Shown one piece after another: positions 8,435 through 16,895 of a DNA stretch of 64,000 nt (the stretch's first letter is position 1; each line of letters opens with the position of its first letter). A model generated the notes under the pieces. The model made no database searches. It saw only the letters and a list, made by a program, of their open reading frames with translations, and had not been told where the DNA came from. Location of the stretch: the NCBI RefSeq assembly GCF_017104565.1, contig NZ_JAAGPD010000042.1, positions 38,726 to 102,725 on the forward strand, in the 5' to 3' direction. The DNA comes from Paraburkholderia sp. Tr-20389 (lineage in GTDB: Bacteria; Pseudomonadota; Gammaproteobacteria; Burkholderiales; Burkholderiaceae). The position numbers and the translations under genes are program-made.

Positions 8435-9142
8435 ATGGCCACACGCCCGATCACACCGCCGCCCGCCGCAGATGCCGACAACGTCGAGGACCGCATTTAC
8501 GCGTCGATCACCACGGCGCTGCTCGAAGGGCGCCTGCGGCCCGGCGCGCAACTCGTCGAACGCGATCTCGCGGCTGCCTTTGGCTGCACGCGCGGCGCGC
8601 TGCGCAAGGTGCTCGCGCGGCTCGGCTTCGAAGGCAAGCTCGTGCTTGAGGCGAATCGCGGCGCGTTCGTGCCGTCGCCGTCGGAAGAGGACGTGCGGCA
8701 GGTCTATCGCGCGCGGCAGATCGTCGAGGCGGGTATCGTCACCGCGTTGTGTGGCGCGCTGTCGGCGCAGGACAGACGTGCGTTGAAGGCGCATGTCGCC
8801 AGCGAGAAGAAGGCGCTGAAGGACGCGCGCGTCGACGAGCAGGTGCGGCTCGCCGGGCATTTTCACGTGCTGCTGACGCAGATCGCGGGCGGTGCGGAGT
8901 TGCAGGCCTTTGTCGCGCAACTGGTCGCGAAGACGGAGCTGTACAAGGCGCTTTACGATCCGTCGAAAGGCACCACGTGCTCAGCCGACGAACATGCGCA
9001 TCTGATCGATGCTCTCGATCAAGGCGATCTGAATTCGGCGCTGGAGGCAATGCGCGAGCATCTCGCGGAACTGGAAGAGCGTGTCGTCACGCGCATGCAG
9101 TCGGGCGCGAGCGACGATCCGGGTGCGGTCTTTCGGGGATGA
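8435..9142 (+). CDS. GntR-family regulator (FCD type)
   Basis: The 235-residue protein has an N-terminal winged helix (about residues 15-80, with LVERDLAAAFGCTRGALRKV). An all-helical FCD ligand domain (about 90-225) carries conserved D/H residues such as HFHVLL and DEHAHLIDAL that bind metal and carboxylate effectors. ATG 8435 gives the normal family length; the longer in-frame extension would run through the operators. Divergent from the MFS transporter, it likely represses it until a small organic acid binds. Confidence 0.88.
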   Translation: MATRPITPPPAADADNVEDRIYASITTALLEGRLRPGAQLVERDLAAAFGCTRGALRKVLARLGFEGKLVLEANRGAFVPSPSEEDVRQVYRARQIVEAGIVTALCGALSAQDRRALKAHVASEKKALKDARVDEQVRLAGHFHVLLTQIAGGAELQAFVAQLVAKTELYKALYDPSKGTTCSADEHAHLIDALDQGDLNSALEAMREHLAELEERVVTRMQSGASDDPGAVFRG

Positions 9143-9279
9143 TGAGGTGAGAGGCAGGCGGCATGCGTTGCACATGCCGCATCTGTTGCGTGATCGACGG
9201 CCTTGTGCGTCGATCCATTCCTGCGTCCCGCCCGATTGATCGCGAGACGCGTCCGCTGCTTCTGCTGGATGCCGCTGCG

Positions 9280-9543
9280 TCAGCGGCGGCGCACCGGCGC
9301 ACTGCGCGGGCCGCTGCTGCGTTCGTCCTTGTGACGGAAGTTGATGCGTCCTTTGGTCAGGTCGTAGACCGACAATTCGAGCGTGACGCGGTCGCCCGCG
9401 AGGATACGGATGTGATTCTTGCGCATGCGGCCCGATGCGTACGCACCCACGACGACGCCGTTGTCGAGCGTCACGCGGTAGCGGCTGTCGGGCAGTACTT
9501 CGTCGACGATGCCGTCCAGTTCGATGAGTTCTTCTTTCGCCAT
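9280..9543 (-). CDS. infA: Translation initiation factor IF-1 (second, longer paralogue)
   Basis: The 87-residue S1/OB-fold protein ([20 protein letters not shown]..., then [16 protein letters not shown]) matches IF-1 over its full domain. A basic C-terminal tail ([10 protein letters not shown]) is absent from the usual 72-residue form. Burkholderiaceae typically carry the standard infA in the ribosomal-protein cluster plus this extra copy. No ribosomal-protein genes are adjacent, so this is the accessory copy. It would bind the 30S A site during initiation. Confidence 0.92.
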   Translation of the reverse strand: MAKEELIELDGIVDEVLPDSRYRVTLDNGVVVGAYASGRMRKNHIRILAGDRVTLELSVYDLTKGRINFRHKDERSSGPRSAPVRRR

Positions 9544-9682
9544 GCACTACTCCTGGTCGATGAGGGAAGGGTGCCGCGCGCGGCGCGCAGCGTGTCTTGC
9601 GCGGCAGCGTGAACGCTGCTGCGGAAATGCGGGTGAATCGTCAAACAGCGGTGAAGCAACGCGCCTCCTGCGGCGCGCCCGA

Positions 9683-9967
9683 TCAGAGGTCGGAAACGGT
9701 TTGCCCGTCCACGCGACCGTCGATCACTTGCGACGCATGCTCGATGCACGCCATGCGCGCCTTGCCCGCGCCTTCGAACGGGCGGAAGTACGCGAAGCGG
9801 AACACGCGGCCGTCGGCGGAGGGATTCGCGCCGACGCGGCAGATGCGCACCGACGCGTCGTAGCCGCTGTCGATCGAATTGCGGTGTGTCACGCCGGCCG
9901 CGGTGCGTCGCGGATAAACCAGCGGATGAATCTCGTAGCCCTTGTAGGTTTTGACGCCTTGAGTCAT
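9683..9967 (-). CDS. Small conserved hypothetical protein
   Basis: The 94-residue protein starts MTQGVKTYKGYEIHPLVYPR and contains Y-K-G-Y-x-I-x-P, RICRVG, RFAYFRPFEGAGKARM and ASQVIDGRVDG. It has no signal peptide or membrane segment. It resembles small uncharacterised proteins common in Burkholderiaceae, but I assign no function. ATG 9967 is preferred over the TTG two codons upstream. Confidence 0.65.
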   Translation of the reverse strand: MTQGVKTYKGYEIHPLVYPRRTAAGVTHRNSIDSGYDASVRICRVGANPSADGRVFRFAYFRPFEGAGKARMACIEHASQVIDGRVDGQTVSDL

Positions 9968-10488
9968 GTGCAAATCCTGTCATGCGGGCCGCCGACACGC
10001 CTCTGCATCACGCAGGTACCGGCGAATGGGCAGCAGGCGGCGCAGCACCGTAGGGCGCACCGCAACGAAAAAGTTTGGCGCGAGCCAAATGCGTAGGCTC
10101 GAACACGGCCGCGATCAACGCGGAACGAATGGAGATAAATACGCTGATGCCGCGCAGGCACCGAACGTAGCAAGTGTCACCCGGTCGGGTTCAAGCGCGC
10201 AGCGCGTGGCCGAAGCGACGAAAACCGCCGGGTCGCCGCTGCATGCTGTGGCGCGGTGACGGGACGGCTGGGACGTAACGCAATCAGTGCAACGCGGTGA
10301 AGACGAAACAAGCGGAAAGACGTTGACGCGTTGCGGTTAAGTAGATGCCGGATGATGCTGGCAGAACGCTGCGTTCCACATATTATGCCCTAAAAACAGG
10401 GCTCTGTGTAGCAGAAACTTTCGTGGGGGCGCCTTAGCGCAGCACGCCGGCGGCGAAGATAGTGACAGAGCGGAGAGGCTGGGCGCGC
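9968..10488. other. Intergenic stretch without a recognisable gene
   Basis: About 520 bp with only overlapping, low-quality reading frames. A small hairpin GCCCT-N6-AGGGC lies at 10387-10402. I see no repeat, RNA gene or recognisable protein fragment. Confidence 0.5.
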
Positions 10489-10707
10489 TTACTCCGTCGT
10501 CTGCGTCATGCGCTTTTGCAATTCGCGCGTGGCGGCGAGCGGAATCCGCGCGTCGTCCCATTTCGCGAGCCATTCGACTTCCTTCGACGTGAAAATCTGG
10601 CCGTGATTGCGCAGCGCGTATTGCAGCGAATCGATGATGTGATTGCGGATGATCTCGGGCGTGCGTGCATCGTCGAGCACGGTACGAAACGCTTCGAGCG
10701 TAGCCAT
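10489..10707 (-). CDS. Small hypothetical protein
   Basis: The 72-residue, mostly helical, charged protein (MATLEAFRTVLDDARTPEII..., VEWLAKWDDARIPLAAT) has no export signal. The codon pattern and length suggest a genuine small cytoplasmic protein, but the family is not recognised and the neighbours give no hint of function. Confidence 0.55.
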   Translation of the reverse strand: MATLEAFRTVLDDARTPEIIRNHIIDSLQYALRNHGQIFTSKEVEWLAKWDDARIPLAATRELQKRMTQTTE

Positions 10708-10886
10708 CGGTTGCCTCTTGTCGGTGAGCGCTTGTGAAAGACCTGACTCTTATCGCACATCAAAAAGCGCGCTGCCACGCGGTCAAAATTCACGCCGCTT
10801 CAATGGGGTCTCGGTCGCGCATGGTGGTGGGTATGCACTTTGCAACGCGCATCACGCTTGCCATTGCAGACGATACGAGGCACTTC

Positions 10887-11300
10887 ATGACATTCAGAAC
10901 GATTGCGCCGCTCGCGTTATGGACTGTCGCGCAGCTGGCCGTCGCCGCGACGGGCGATGCGTCGTGCGGCGTGCTGTCGGGTCCGGGCGGAGGGGCATCG
11001 GGTGCATCGGGCGCATCGGGTGTGTCCGTTGCGAGCGGCTTTGCGTTGCGCGACGGCGAGCCCGTCGATTTCATTGCGGGCGGCAAGACCGTGCGCGGCA
11101 CGCTGCATGTGCTGACGGATGGCGGCATCTATCGTGCGTACTGGCAGCCGCAAGGCCGACCCGAACGCTACGTGCTGGCGAATGCGGGTACGGACGCCGT
11201 GCGGTTGATCGCGACGCGGGCGCAAGGCTCGCCAGCCACGGGCGGCATGCCGGGTACGACACTCAATCCGCAGCAGGTGCTGTCATGTCCGGCGTTCTGA
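10887..11300 (+). CDS. Small secreted hypothetical protein
   Basis: The 137-residue protein has an N-terminal signal peptide (MTFRTIAPLALWTVAQLAVA) followed by a Gly/Ala/Ser-rich linker with repeated GAS triplets. A predicted beta-rich domain (GKTVRGTLHVLTDGGIYRAY) then ends in QQVLSCPAF. ATG 10887 is chosen because it starts the signal peptide; the longer in-frame start adds an implausible leader. Function unknown. It ends 3 nt from the convergent phosphatase gene. Confidence 0.55.
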   Translation: MTFRTIAPLALWTVAQLAVAATGDASCGVLSGPGGGASGASGASGVSVASGFALRDGEPVDFIAGGKTVRGTLHVLTDGGIYRAYWQPQGRPERYVLANAGTDAVRLIATRAQGSPATGGMPGTTLNPQQVLSCPAF

Positions 11301-11303
11301 GCG

Positions 11304-11879
11304 TCATGCCGGGCGGTGAGGCGCGGGCCACCATGTCCAGCCGCGCTCGTCGCGCCGTAGTTCGACGACGGCGAGCGGCGGTATTTCGACCCGCGTGAAA
11401 GTGGCGAGCGGCGCTTGCAGCACACGCATCAAGGCAGCGCGGATCACACTTGCATGCGTGACGGCGATCACGTTGCCGCGATGCTCGAGCGCATCGAGCC
11501 AGCCGCCTATGCGCAACGTCAGCGCATCGAACGATTCGCCGCCATGCGGCGCGGCGGATGGATCGCGTGTCCATGCGGCCAACGCGTCGGGCTCTTCGTC
11601 GGCCAGTTCGAGCAGACGGCGGCCGCGCCATCGTCCGTAGTCCGCATCGGCAAGCGCGGGCACGGCATGCGCCGCGAGTCCGAGCGCCTTTGCGGTATCC
11701 AGCGCGCATGCAGCGGGGCTGCTCAATGCCAGACCCGCATCCAGAAGAGGACCGTTCGATGCACGGAACGCCGCGGCGTCTTCGGCAGCGCGAGCATCCA
11801 GCGGGTCGTCGTCGGGAAACATGCCCTTGCGCTGCGCGGCCGTCGCCGGGTGGCTGATCAACAACAGACGTGTGCGCAT
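11304..11879 (-). CDS. Histidine-phosphatase-family protein (CobC-like), altered active-site motif
   Basis: The 191-residue protein has the phosphoglycerate-mutase-like layout: nucleophile region LLLISHPATAAQR near the N-terminus, an acidic middle (YGRWRGRRLLEL) and a second histidine in VTHASVIRAALM. The canonical RHG triad is SHP here, so the histidine is kept but the arginine and glycine are not. Location next to a cobalamin riboswitch and cobalt transporter suggests a CobC role (dephosphorylating alpha-ribazole phosphate or a cobalamin precursor). That role is inferred from context only. Confidence 0.75.
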   Translation of the reverse strand: MRTRLLLISHPATAAQRKGMFPDDDPLDARAAEDAAAFRASNGPLLDAGLALSSPAACALDTAKALGLAAHAVPALADADYGRWRGRRLLELADEEPDALAAWTRDPSAAPHGGESFDALTLRIGGWLDALEHRGNVIAVTHASVIRAALMRVLQAPLATFTRVEIPPLAVVELRRDERGWTWWPAPHRPA

Positions 11880-11940
11880 CGGCGGCTCTTGCTCGGAAGG
11901 ATGGGAAGAAAGTCGAAAGCGTGTCGCAGTTTAGCGCGTA

Positions 11941-12057
11941 GAATAGGCGCCACTCGAAGCGCGGAAGCCGGTGCAAGCCCGGCGCGGTCGCGCCACTGTA
12001 ATCGGCAGTACATGTGTTCACCAACATGCAGTACGCAAGCCGGAAGCCAGACCCAAG
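11941..12057 (+). promoter_or_regulatory. Cobalamin (B12) riboswitch
   Basis: The leader contains conserved B12-riboswitch elements: GGAAGCCGGTGCAAGCCCGG at about 11963-11982, GCGGTCGCGCCACTGTAA at 11984-12001, and a B12-box-like CAAGCCGGAAGCCAGACCC near 12036-12054. It precedes the cbtB start by about 60 nt and is on the same strand. In this family adenosylcobalamin binding lowers expression, so cobalt uptake should fall when B12 is sufficient. Confidence 0.93.
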
Positions 12058-12115
12058 CTTCGACTTCCCTTATCAATCGACTATCGGGGCGCGTTACCCC
12101 CTGGAGATATCCGTC

Positions 12116-12340
12116 ATGAACGACACCGCGCTGCACCACGCCGGTCAGACCGATCAACCCGCTATCACGCCGATTCCGCTGCGCGAACTGCTGCCCTGGA
12201 TCATCTTCGGCGGTTTGCTGATGCTGCTCGCACTCTACTTCGTCGGCGCCGAGCAAGGCGCGACGTCGCTGTTTCCCGGCATGTACGTGCATGAGTTCGT
12301 GCACGACGGCCGCCATCTGCTCGGCTTTCCTTGCCACTGA
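12116..12340 (+). CDS. cbtB: CbtB cobalt transporter small subunit
   Basis: The 74-residue protein has a single transmembrane helix (LLPWIIFGGLLMLLALYFVG). Its C-terminal, His-rich metal-binding tail contains HEFVHDGRHLLGFPCH, the CbtB hallmark. GGAG lies 10 nt before ATG 12116. It is directly downstream of the cobalamin riboswitch and 21 nt upstream of cbtA, forming a B12-controlled cobalt uptake unit in the inner membrane. Confidence 0.93.
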   Translation: MNDTALHHAGQTDQPAITPIPLRELLPWIIFGGLLMLLALYFVGAEQGATSLFPGMYVHEFVHDGRHLLGFPCH

Positions 12341-12361
12341 TCGCGTAAGGGAGTCATCGCC

Positions 12362-13129
12362 ATGGTTGGGAAGTTGTTGATGCGAGGCATGCTTGCAGGC
12401 ATCGTCGCGGGCTTGCTCACGTTCGCGTTCGCGCGCGTGGCAGGCGAGCCGCTGGTGGACACCGCGATCTCGCTGGAAGAAAAACTGCACGCCGAACACG
12501 ATCACGGTGATGCAGGCGGCCACGATCACGAAGAAGAACTCGTGAGCCGCGGCACGCAGGCGGGCCTCGGTCTGCTGACGGGCGTGGTCGCGTACGGCAT
12601 GGCGTTTGGTGGCCTGTTCGCGCTGACCTTCGCGTATCTGCACGGGCGTGTCGGCAAGCTGGGCGCGCGTGCGTTGTCGGCGTGGCTCGCGCTCGGCGCC
12701 TATGTCGCCGTGGTGCTGGTGCCGACCATCAAGTATCCGGCGAACCCGCCTTCCGTCGGCGATCCCGAGACGATCGGCATGCGTACCGGGCTGTTCTTCC
12801 TGATGATCGTCACGTCGCTCGTCGTTGCCGTGTTCTCGATGAAAGTCCGCAAGCATCTGGTGCCGCGGCTCGGCGTGTGGAACGCGTCGATCGTCGGCGG
12901 CATCGTGTTCGTCGCGATCATTGCCGCGGTCCAGATCGCGCTGCCGACGGTCAACGAAGTGCCCGAAGCCTTCCCGGCCGTCGTGCTGTGGAAGTTCCGC
13001 ATCACGGCGCTCGGCATGCAGGCGATCATGTGGGCCGTTATCGGTCTGCTGTTCGGCGCGCTGGTCGAGCGCAGCGAACGCATCGCGCGCGCGTCGAACG
13101 CCGCGGCGCGCAAGTCGGCCTATCTGTAA
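12362..13129 (+). CDS. cbtA: CbtA cobalt transporter subunit
   Basis: The 255-residue membrane protein has about five hydrophobic helices. A His/Asp/Glu-rich loop after the first helix (HAEHDHGDAGGHDHEEE, about residues 43-60) is a plausible Co2+ binding site. It follows cbtB in the same transcript under the cobalamin riboswitch. CbtAB families are linked comparatively to cobalt supply for B12. It ends convergently with the LysR gene. Confidence 0.92.
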   Translation: MVGKLLMRGMLAGIVAGLLTFAFARVAGEPLVDTAISLEEKLHAEHDHGDAGGHDHEEELVSRGTQAGLGLLTGVVAYGMAFGGLFALTFAYLHGRVGKLGARALSAWLALGAYVAVVLVPTIKYPANPPSVGDPETIGMRTGLFFLMIVTSLVVAVFSMKVRKHLVPRLGVWNASIVGGIVFVAIIAAVQIALPTVNEVPEAFPAVVLWKFRITALGMQAIMWAVIGLLFGALVERSERIARASNAAARKSAYL

Positions 13130-13150
13130 CGCCTGCCTGTAACCCTTCAA

Positions 13151-13178
13151 GCCCGCGCCTGCGCACGATTGCGCGGGC
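13151..13178. terminator. GC-rich hairpin between convergent cbtA and LysR genes
   Basis: GCCCGCGC (13151-13158) pairs with GCGCGGGC (13171-13178) across a 12-nt loop. Its location between two converging genes suggests a bidirectional terminator, though no long T-run is present on either side. Confidence 0.4.
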
Positions 13179-13197
13179 GCGCGGCGCCCTCGTCTGC

Positions 13198-14073
13198 TTA
13201 CCTCCAATTCGCCATTTCCAGAAACCGCGCCAGACACGGATTGCGGTTCGACGGCGACCACACGAGCAGCTGCGAAATCGTCGGCGCATCGGCAAGCGGC
13301 CTGAAGACGACGCCCGCCAGTTGCGCCTTGCTCATCGACTTCGGTACGAGCGCGATCCCGACGCCTTCATCGACGAGACTCAGCACCGTCTGTTGCAACT
13401 GCACTTCGAAGCGGACGTCGGGCGCGAATCCGCCTTGCGCGCAATGATCGACGATGGTCGCGCGCAAGCTCGGCGACACGGCTTCCGATGCCATCACGAA
13501 CGGCTCGTGCGCGAGTTGCGCGACCTTCAACTGCCGTGCGCGCGCGAGCGGATGATCGCGTGACAGCGCGACACACAGTGGCTCCGTGAAAATCGCGCGC
13601 GTGTCGAGGCTCTTGCTGGGCGCGCCCGGAAACATGATCGCGGCGTCGATCTGTCCGCTCAGCACCTGTGACGCCAGATCGTTGGAGACCACCTCACGCA
13701 GGTTGAGCGTGACGTCGGGATACGCGTCGCCATACGCGCGTGCGTAAGCGGGCAGCACGCTGTACGCGGCGCACATCGTGAAACCGATGTTCAACTGCCC
13801 GCTATCGCCGACGGACGCCGCGCGTGCATTTTTCGCCGCCTGTTCGATCGACGCGAGGATCGCCTTCGCATCTTCGTAAAAGCGCTGGCCGGCCGCCGTC
13901 AGCGTGACGCTGCGCGGGCTGCGCTCGATCAGCGTGACGCCCAGCGATGCTTCCAGCGCCGACAACTGGCGGCTCAGCGGCGGTTGCGAAAGATTGAGCC
14001 GGGCGGCCGCGCGGCCGAAATGCCGGGTTTCGGCGAGCGTGACGAAATAGCGGAGTGGCTTGACGTCGAGCAT
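13198..14073 (-). CDS. LysR-family transcriptional regulator
   Basis: The 291-residue protein has an N-terminal winged helix (residues 4-63; FGRAAARLNLSQPPLSRQL) and a two-lobed effector domain (about 90-290; LNIGFTMCAAYSVLP). The S-Q-P-P-L-S-R-Q motif is typical of the BenM/CatR-like branch. It is divergent from an AEC transporter across a 108-bp gap, the normal arrangement in which LysR controls its neighbour. Effector unknown. Confidence 0.9.
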   Translation of the reverse strand: MLDVKPLRYFVTLAETRHFGRAAARLNLSQPPLSRQLSALEASLGVTLIERSPRSVTLTAAGQRFYEDAKAILASIEQAAKNARAASVGDSGQLNIGFTMCAAYSVLPAYARAYGDAYPDVTLNLREVVSNDLASQVLSGQIDAAIMFPGAPSKSLDTRAIFTEPLCVALSRDHPLARARQLKVAQLAHEPFVMASEAVSPSLRATIVDHCAQGGFAPDVRFEVQLQQTVLSLVDEGVGIALVPKSMSKAQLAGVVFRPLADAPTISQLLVWSPSNRNPCLARFLEMANWR

Positions 14074-14181
14074 GATGCAAAAAAGGTATTGTCGAGGGCT
14101 CTATTCTGCATTGGATTGTATGGATAGAAGCGCTTACGCTTGCGCGTCTTCGTCATTCTTTGCGTTCGTCGCCGCGCTCTC

Positions 14182-15132
14182 ATGCTGTCCACGCTCGAAA
14201 TCCTGCTGCCCGTCTTCGCGCTGATCTTCGCGGGCTTCTTTTGCCGCCGCCGCAATCTGCTCGGGCCGACGGCCGCTTCCGAACTGAACCGCTTCGTCGT
14301 GTGGCTCGCGCTGCCCGCGCTCCTGTTTGACACGATGGCGCATTCGACGTGGCAGCAGCTCGACCAGCCGGCCTTCATCATCACCTTTTCGATTGCCTGC
14401 GCGGGCGTGTTCATTGCCGTGCTGCTGGTGCGCGTCGCGAGCGGACGGCATCTCGCCGATGCGAGTGTCGACGCCATTGCGGCGTCATATCCGAACACGG
14501 GCTATATCGGCTTTCCGCTCGGACTGCTCGCGTTCGGCAAGGCCAGCCTCACGCCGACCACCATCGCGACGATCCTGGTTGCCTGCGTGCTGTTCGCACT
14601 CGCGATCGTGCTGATCGAAATCGGCTTGCAGACGGAGCGCACGCCGCACAAGCTCGGTGCGAAGGTCGCGTGGCGGCTCCTGAAGAATCCGCTGATCGCG
14701 TCGCCGATACTCGGCGTACTCGCGGCGAGTGTGCATCTGTCGTTGCCGCAGAGCGCCGAAACCTTCCTCAAGCTGCTGAGCGGCGCGGCCAGCCCGTGCG
14801 CGCTGGTGAGCCTCGGGCTCTTTCTGGCGGAGAAGCGCCCGGTCAGGGAGGAAGGGCGCGAGTCGCTCACGTCGTTCGTGCTGACGGCCATCAAACTGAT
14901 CGCGCAGCCGGCGCTCGCGTGGTGGATCTCCGCGCGCGTGTTTGCGCTGCCCGCGCCGATGGTCGATATGGCCGTGCTGCTTGCCGCGCTGCCAACGGGC
15001 ACGGGCCCGTACATGCTCGCCGAGTTCTACCGGCGCGAGGCGCAGATCACGTCGCAGACCATTCTGCTGTCGACGCTCGGCTCGCTGGTCACTTTGTCGA
15101 TGCTGCTGTTCTACATGCACGCGCCGGGGTGA
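14182..15132 (+). CDS. AEC-family (auxin efflux carrier type) transporter
   Basis: The 316-residue protein has about ten hydrophobic helices, starting MLSTLEILLPVFALIFAGFF. It carries the family motifs SYPNTGYIGFPLG in the first half and AALPTGTGPYMLA in the second. Bacterial AEC members carry malonate, malate or other carboxylates. ATG 14182 is chosen over an upstream GTG-type extension because it begins at the first membrane helix. Probably regulated by the divergent LysR protein. Terminated by a hairpin at 15177. Confidence 0.88.
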   Translation: MLSTLEILLPVFALIFAGFFCRRRNLLGPTAASELNRFVVWLALPALLFDTMAHSTWQQLDQPAFIITFSIACAGVFIAVLLVRVASGRHLADASVDAIAASYPNTGYIGFPLGLLAFGKASLTPTTIATILVACVLFALAIVLIEIGLQTERTPHKLGAKVAWRLLKNPLIASPILGVLAASVHLSLPQSAETFLKLLSGAASPCALVSLGLFLAEKRPVREEGRESLTSFVLTAIKLIAQPALAWWISARVFALPAPMVDMAVLLAALPTGTGPYMLAEFYRREAQITSQTILLSTLGSLVTLSMLLFYMHAPG

Positions 15133-15176
15133 CGGGCGTCCGCTGAACCGTTGTCGCGGTCTCGCAACGCGCACCG

Positions 15177-15203
15177 AATGAGCAGTGGTCTGCTCATTTT
15201 TTT
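15177..15203 (+). terminator. Intrinsic terminator after the AEC gene
   Basis: A perfect 9-bp stem AATGAGCAG / CTGCTCATT with a TGGT loop is followed directly by a run of Ts. This is a classic Rho-independent terminator for the AEC transcript. Confidence 0.85.
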
Positions 15204-15222
15204 CGTCTTACACTCGACAAAA

Positions 15223-15257
15223 GTTCCATATAAGGATAAGTGTTTTATATATGGAAC
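15223..15257. promoter_or_regulatory. Perfect 10-bp inverted repeat upstream of the chemoreceptor gene
   Basis: GTTCCATATA (15223-15232) and TATATGGAAC (15248-15257) are separated by 15 bp and end 30 nt before the chemoreceptor start. The AT-rich setting is unusual for this genome and fits a promoter/operator. The binding protein is unknown. Confidence 0.5.
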
Positions 15258-15287
15258 ATAAACAGACCGAGAGTGAGACCAGAAAAC

Positions 15288-16835
15288 ATGAAGAAACTGA
15301 CCATCAACGCCCGGATCGCGACCACGATCGCGTTTCTCGGCGTGCTGCTGATCGCGACGGGTGCGCTCGGCATTTTCGGCATGGCCGAAAGCAATCGCGC
15401 GCAGCGCAATGCGTATGAGGTCAACTTCGCGTCGGTGGTGGCGCTGGGACGCTCGGGCACGGCGATGTCGCGGGCGCGCTTCGGTCTCGACTGGGCGATG
15501 AGCAATCCGCATTCGCCGCAACTGGGCGAACAGTTGAACCGCGCGAAGCGTCTGTTGGGCGATTCCGACAAGGCGTGGGCCGAGTTCCGCGCGCTGTCGA
15601 AGACACCCGAGCTGCAGCGGCTCACCGACGATCTCGACGCCAAGCGCACGGCGGTATTGCGCGACGGCATCGACCAGCTGATCCAGGCGATCGGCAGCGG
15701 CGACACGAGCTGGATGGACGAGAGCCGCGCGAATCATCTGATCGGTCTGTATTCGGCGATGAACGCGAGCCAGGGTGCGCTGGAAAAGTATCTCGACGAC
15801 GCTGCGCAGGATGCCGCCGACCGCTCAACCGCGACTTTCAGGACGTTGCTGGCCGCGTGCGTCGCGAGCATCGTCGTCGGACTGGGCGTCGCGTTTTTCA
15901 GCTGGCGCGCGCTGCGCCGCGCGATCATGTCGCCGATGCGCGATGCGCTCGGCCAGTTCGACGCCATCGCGTCGGGCGAACTGCGCACGCGCGTCGAGAT
16001 CCGTTCCGACGACGAGATGGGCACGCTGCTGCACGGCCTCGCGACGATGCAGGACAAGCTCGGTGCGACGATCACGACGGTGCGCAAGGGCTCCGATTCG
16101 ATCGCGGCGGCGACGCAGCAGATTGCGGCGGGCAATCTCGATCTGTCGCAGCGAACGGAAGAGCAGGCGGCGTCGCTCGAACAGACGGCAGCCGCGATGG
16201 ACGAACTGACGTCGACGGTGCAACTGAACGCCGAGAATGCGCAGCATGCGAACAGGCTCGCCGAAGACGCGTCGTCGATGACCGCGCGCGGGCGCGAAGC
16301 CGTGGGCACACTCGTCGAAACGATGCATGCGATCGACGCAGGTTCGTCGAAGATGACGGGCATCATCACGGCGATCGAAGGCATTGCGTTTCAGACCAAC
16401 ATCCTCGCGCTGAACGCGGCCGTCGAAGCGGCGCGCGCGGGCGAGGAAGGGCGCGGCTTCGCGGTGGTGGCGGGCGAAGTGCGCAGCCTCGCTCAGCGCT
16501 CGGCTGCGGCGGCGAAGGAAATCGGCCTGCTGATCGCGGACTCGACGGCGCGCGTCGCGCACGGCGCGCAGATCGCGACGGGCGCGGGCGACACGATACG
16601 CGAGATCGAGGCGTCGATTTCGCGCGTTGCGAAGATCGTCGGCGAGATCGCAACGGCGTCGCAGCAGCAGAGCGACGGCATCAAGGAAGTGAGCCTCGCC
16701 GTCACGCAAATGGATGAAGTAACGCAGCAGAACGCGGCGCTCGTCGAGGAAAACGCGGCGACGGCGGCTTCGCTGGCCGATGAAGCGAAGCGGTTGAGCG
16801 AGTTGACGGCTGCGTTCAGGGTGGAGGGGGAGTGA
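15288..16835 (+). CDS. Methyl-accepting chemotaxis protein
   Basis: The 515-residue chemoreceptor has TM1 at residues 11-31, a four-helix-bundle periplasmic domain to about 185, TM2 near 190-212 and a HAMP domain (RRAIMSPMRDALGQFDAIASG). The signalling domain has the conserved tip FQTNILALNAAVEAARAGEE. It ends in RVEGE and lacks a C-terminal NWETF-type pentapeptide, so it probably relies on other receptors for CheR/CheB tethering. ATG 15288 (MKKLTINARIA) starts at the natural membrane-anchor leader. No che genes are adjacent. Ligand unknown. Confidence 0.93.
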   Translation: MKKLTINARIATTIAFLGVLLIATGALGIFGMAESNRAQRNAYEVNFASVVALGRSGTAMSRARFGLDWAMSNPHSPQLGEQLNRAKRLLGDSDKAWAEFRALSKTPELQRLTDDLDAKRTAVLRDGIDQLIQAIGSGDTSWMDESRANHLIGLYSAMNASQGALEKYLDDAAQDAADRSTATFRTLLAACVASIVVGLGVAFFSWRALRRAIMSPMRDALGQFDAIASGELRTRVEIRSDDEMGTLLHGLATMQDKLGATITTVRKGSDSIAAATQQIAAGNLDLSQRTEEQAASLEQTAAAMDELTSTVQLNAENAQHANRLAEDASSMTARGREAVGTLVETMHAIDAGSSKMTGIITAIEGIAFQTNILALNAAVEAARAGEEGRGFAVVAGEVRSLAQRSAAAAKEIGLLIADSTARVAHGAQIATGAGDTIREIEASISRVAKIVGEIATASQQQSDGIKEVSLAVTQMDEVTQQNAALVEENAATAASLADEAKRLSELTAAFRVEGE

Positions 16836-16895
16836 ACCCGGACGCAAAGTGCGGAGCGCGGCGGCGCTCGATCGCGCATCCGCACCGCCGCTCGG

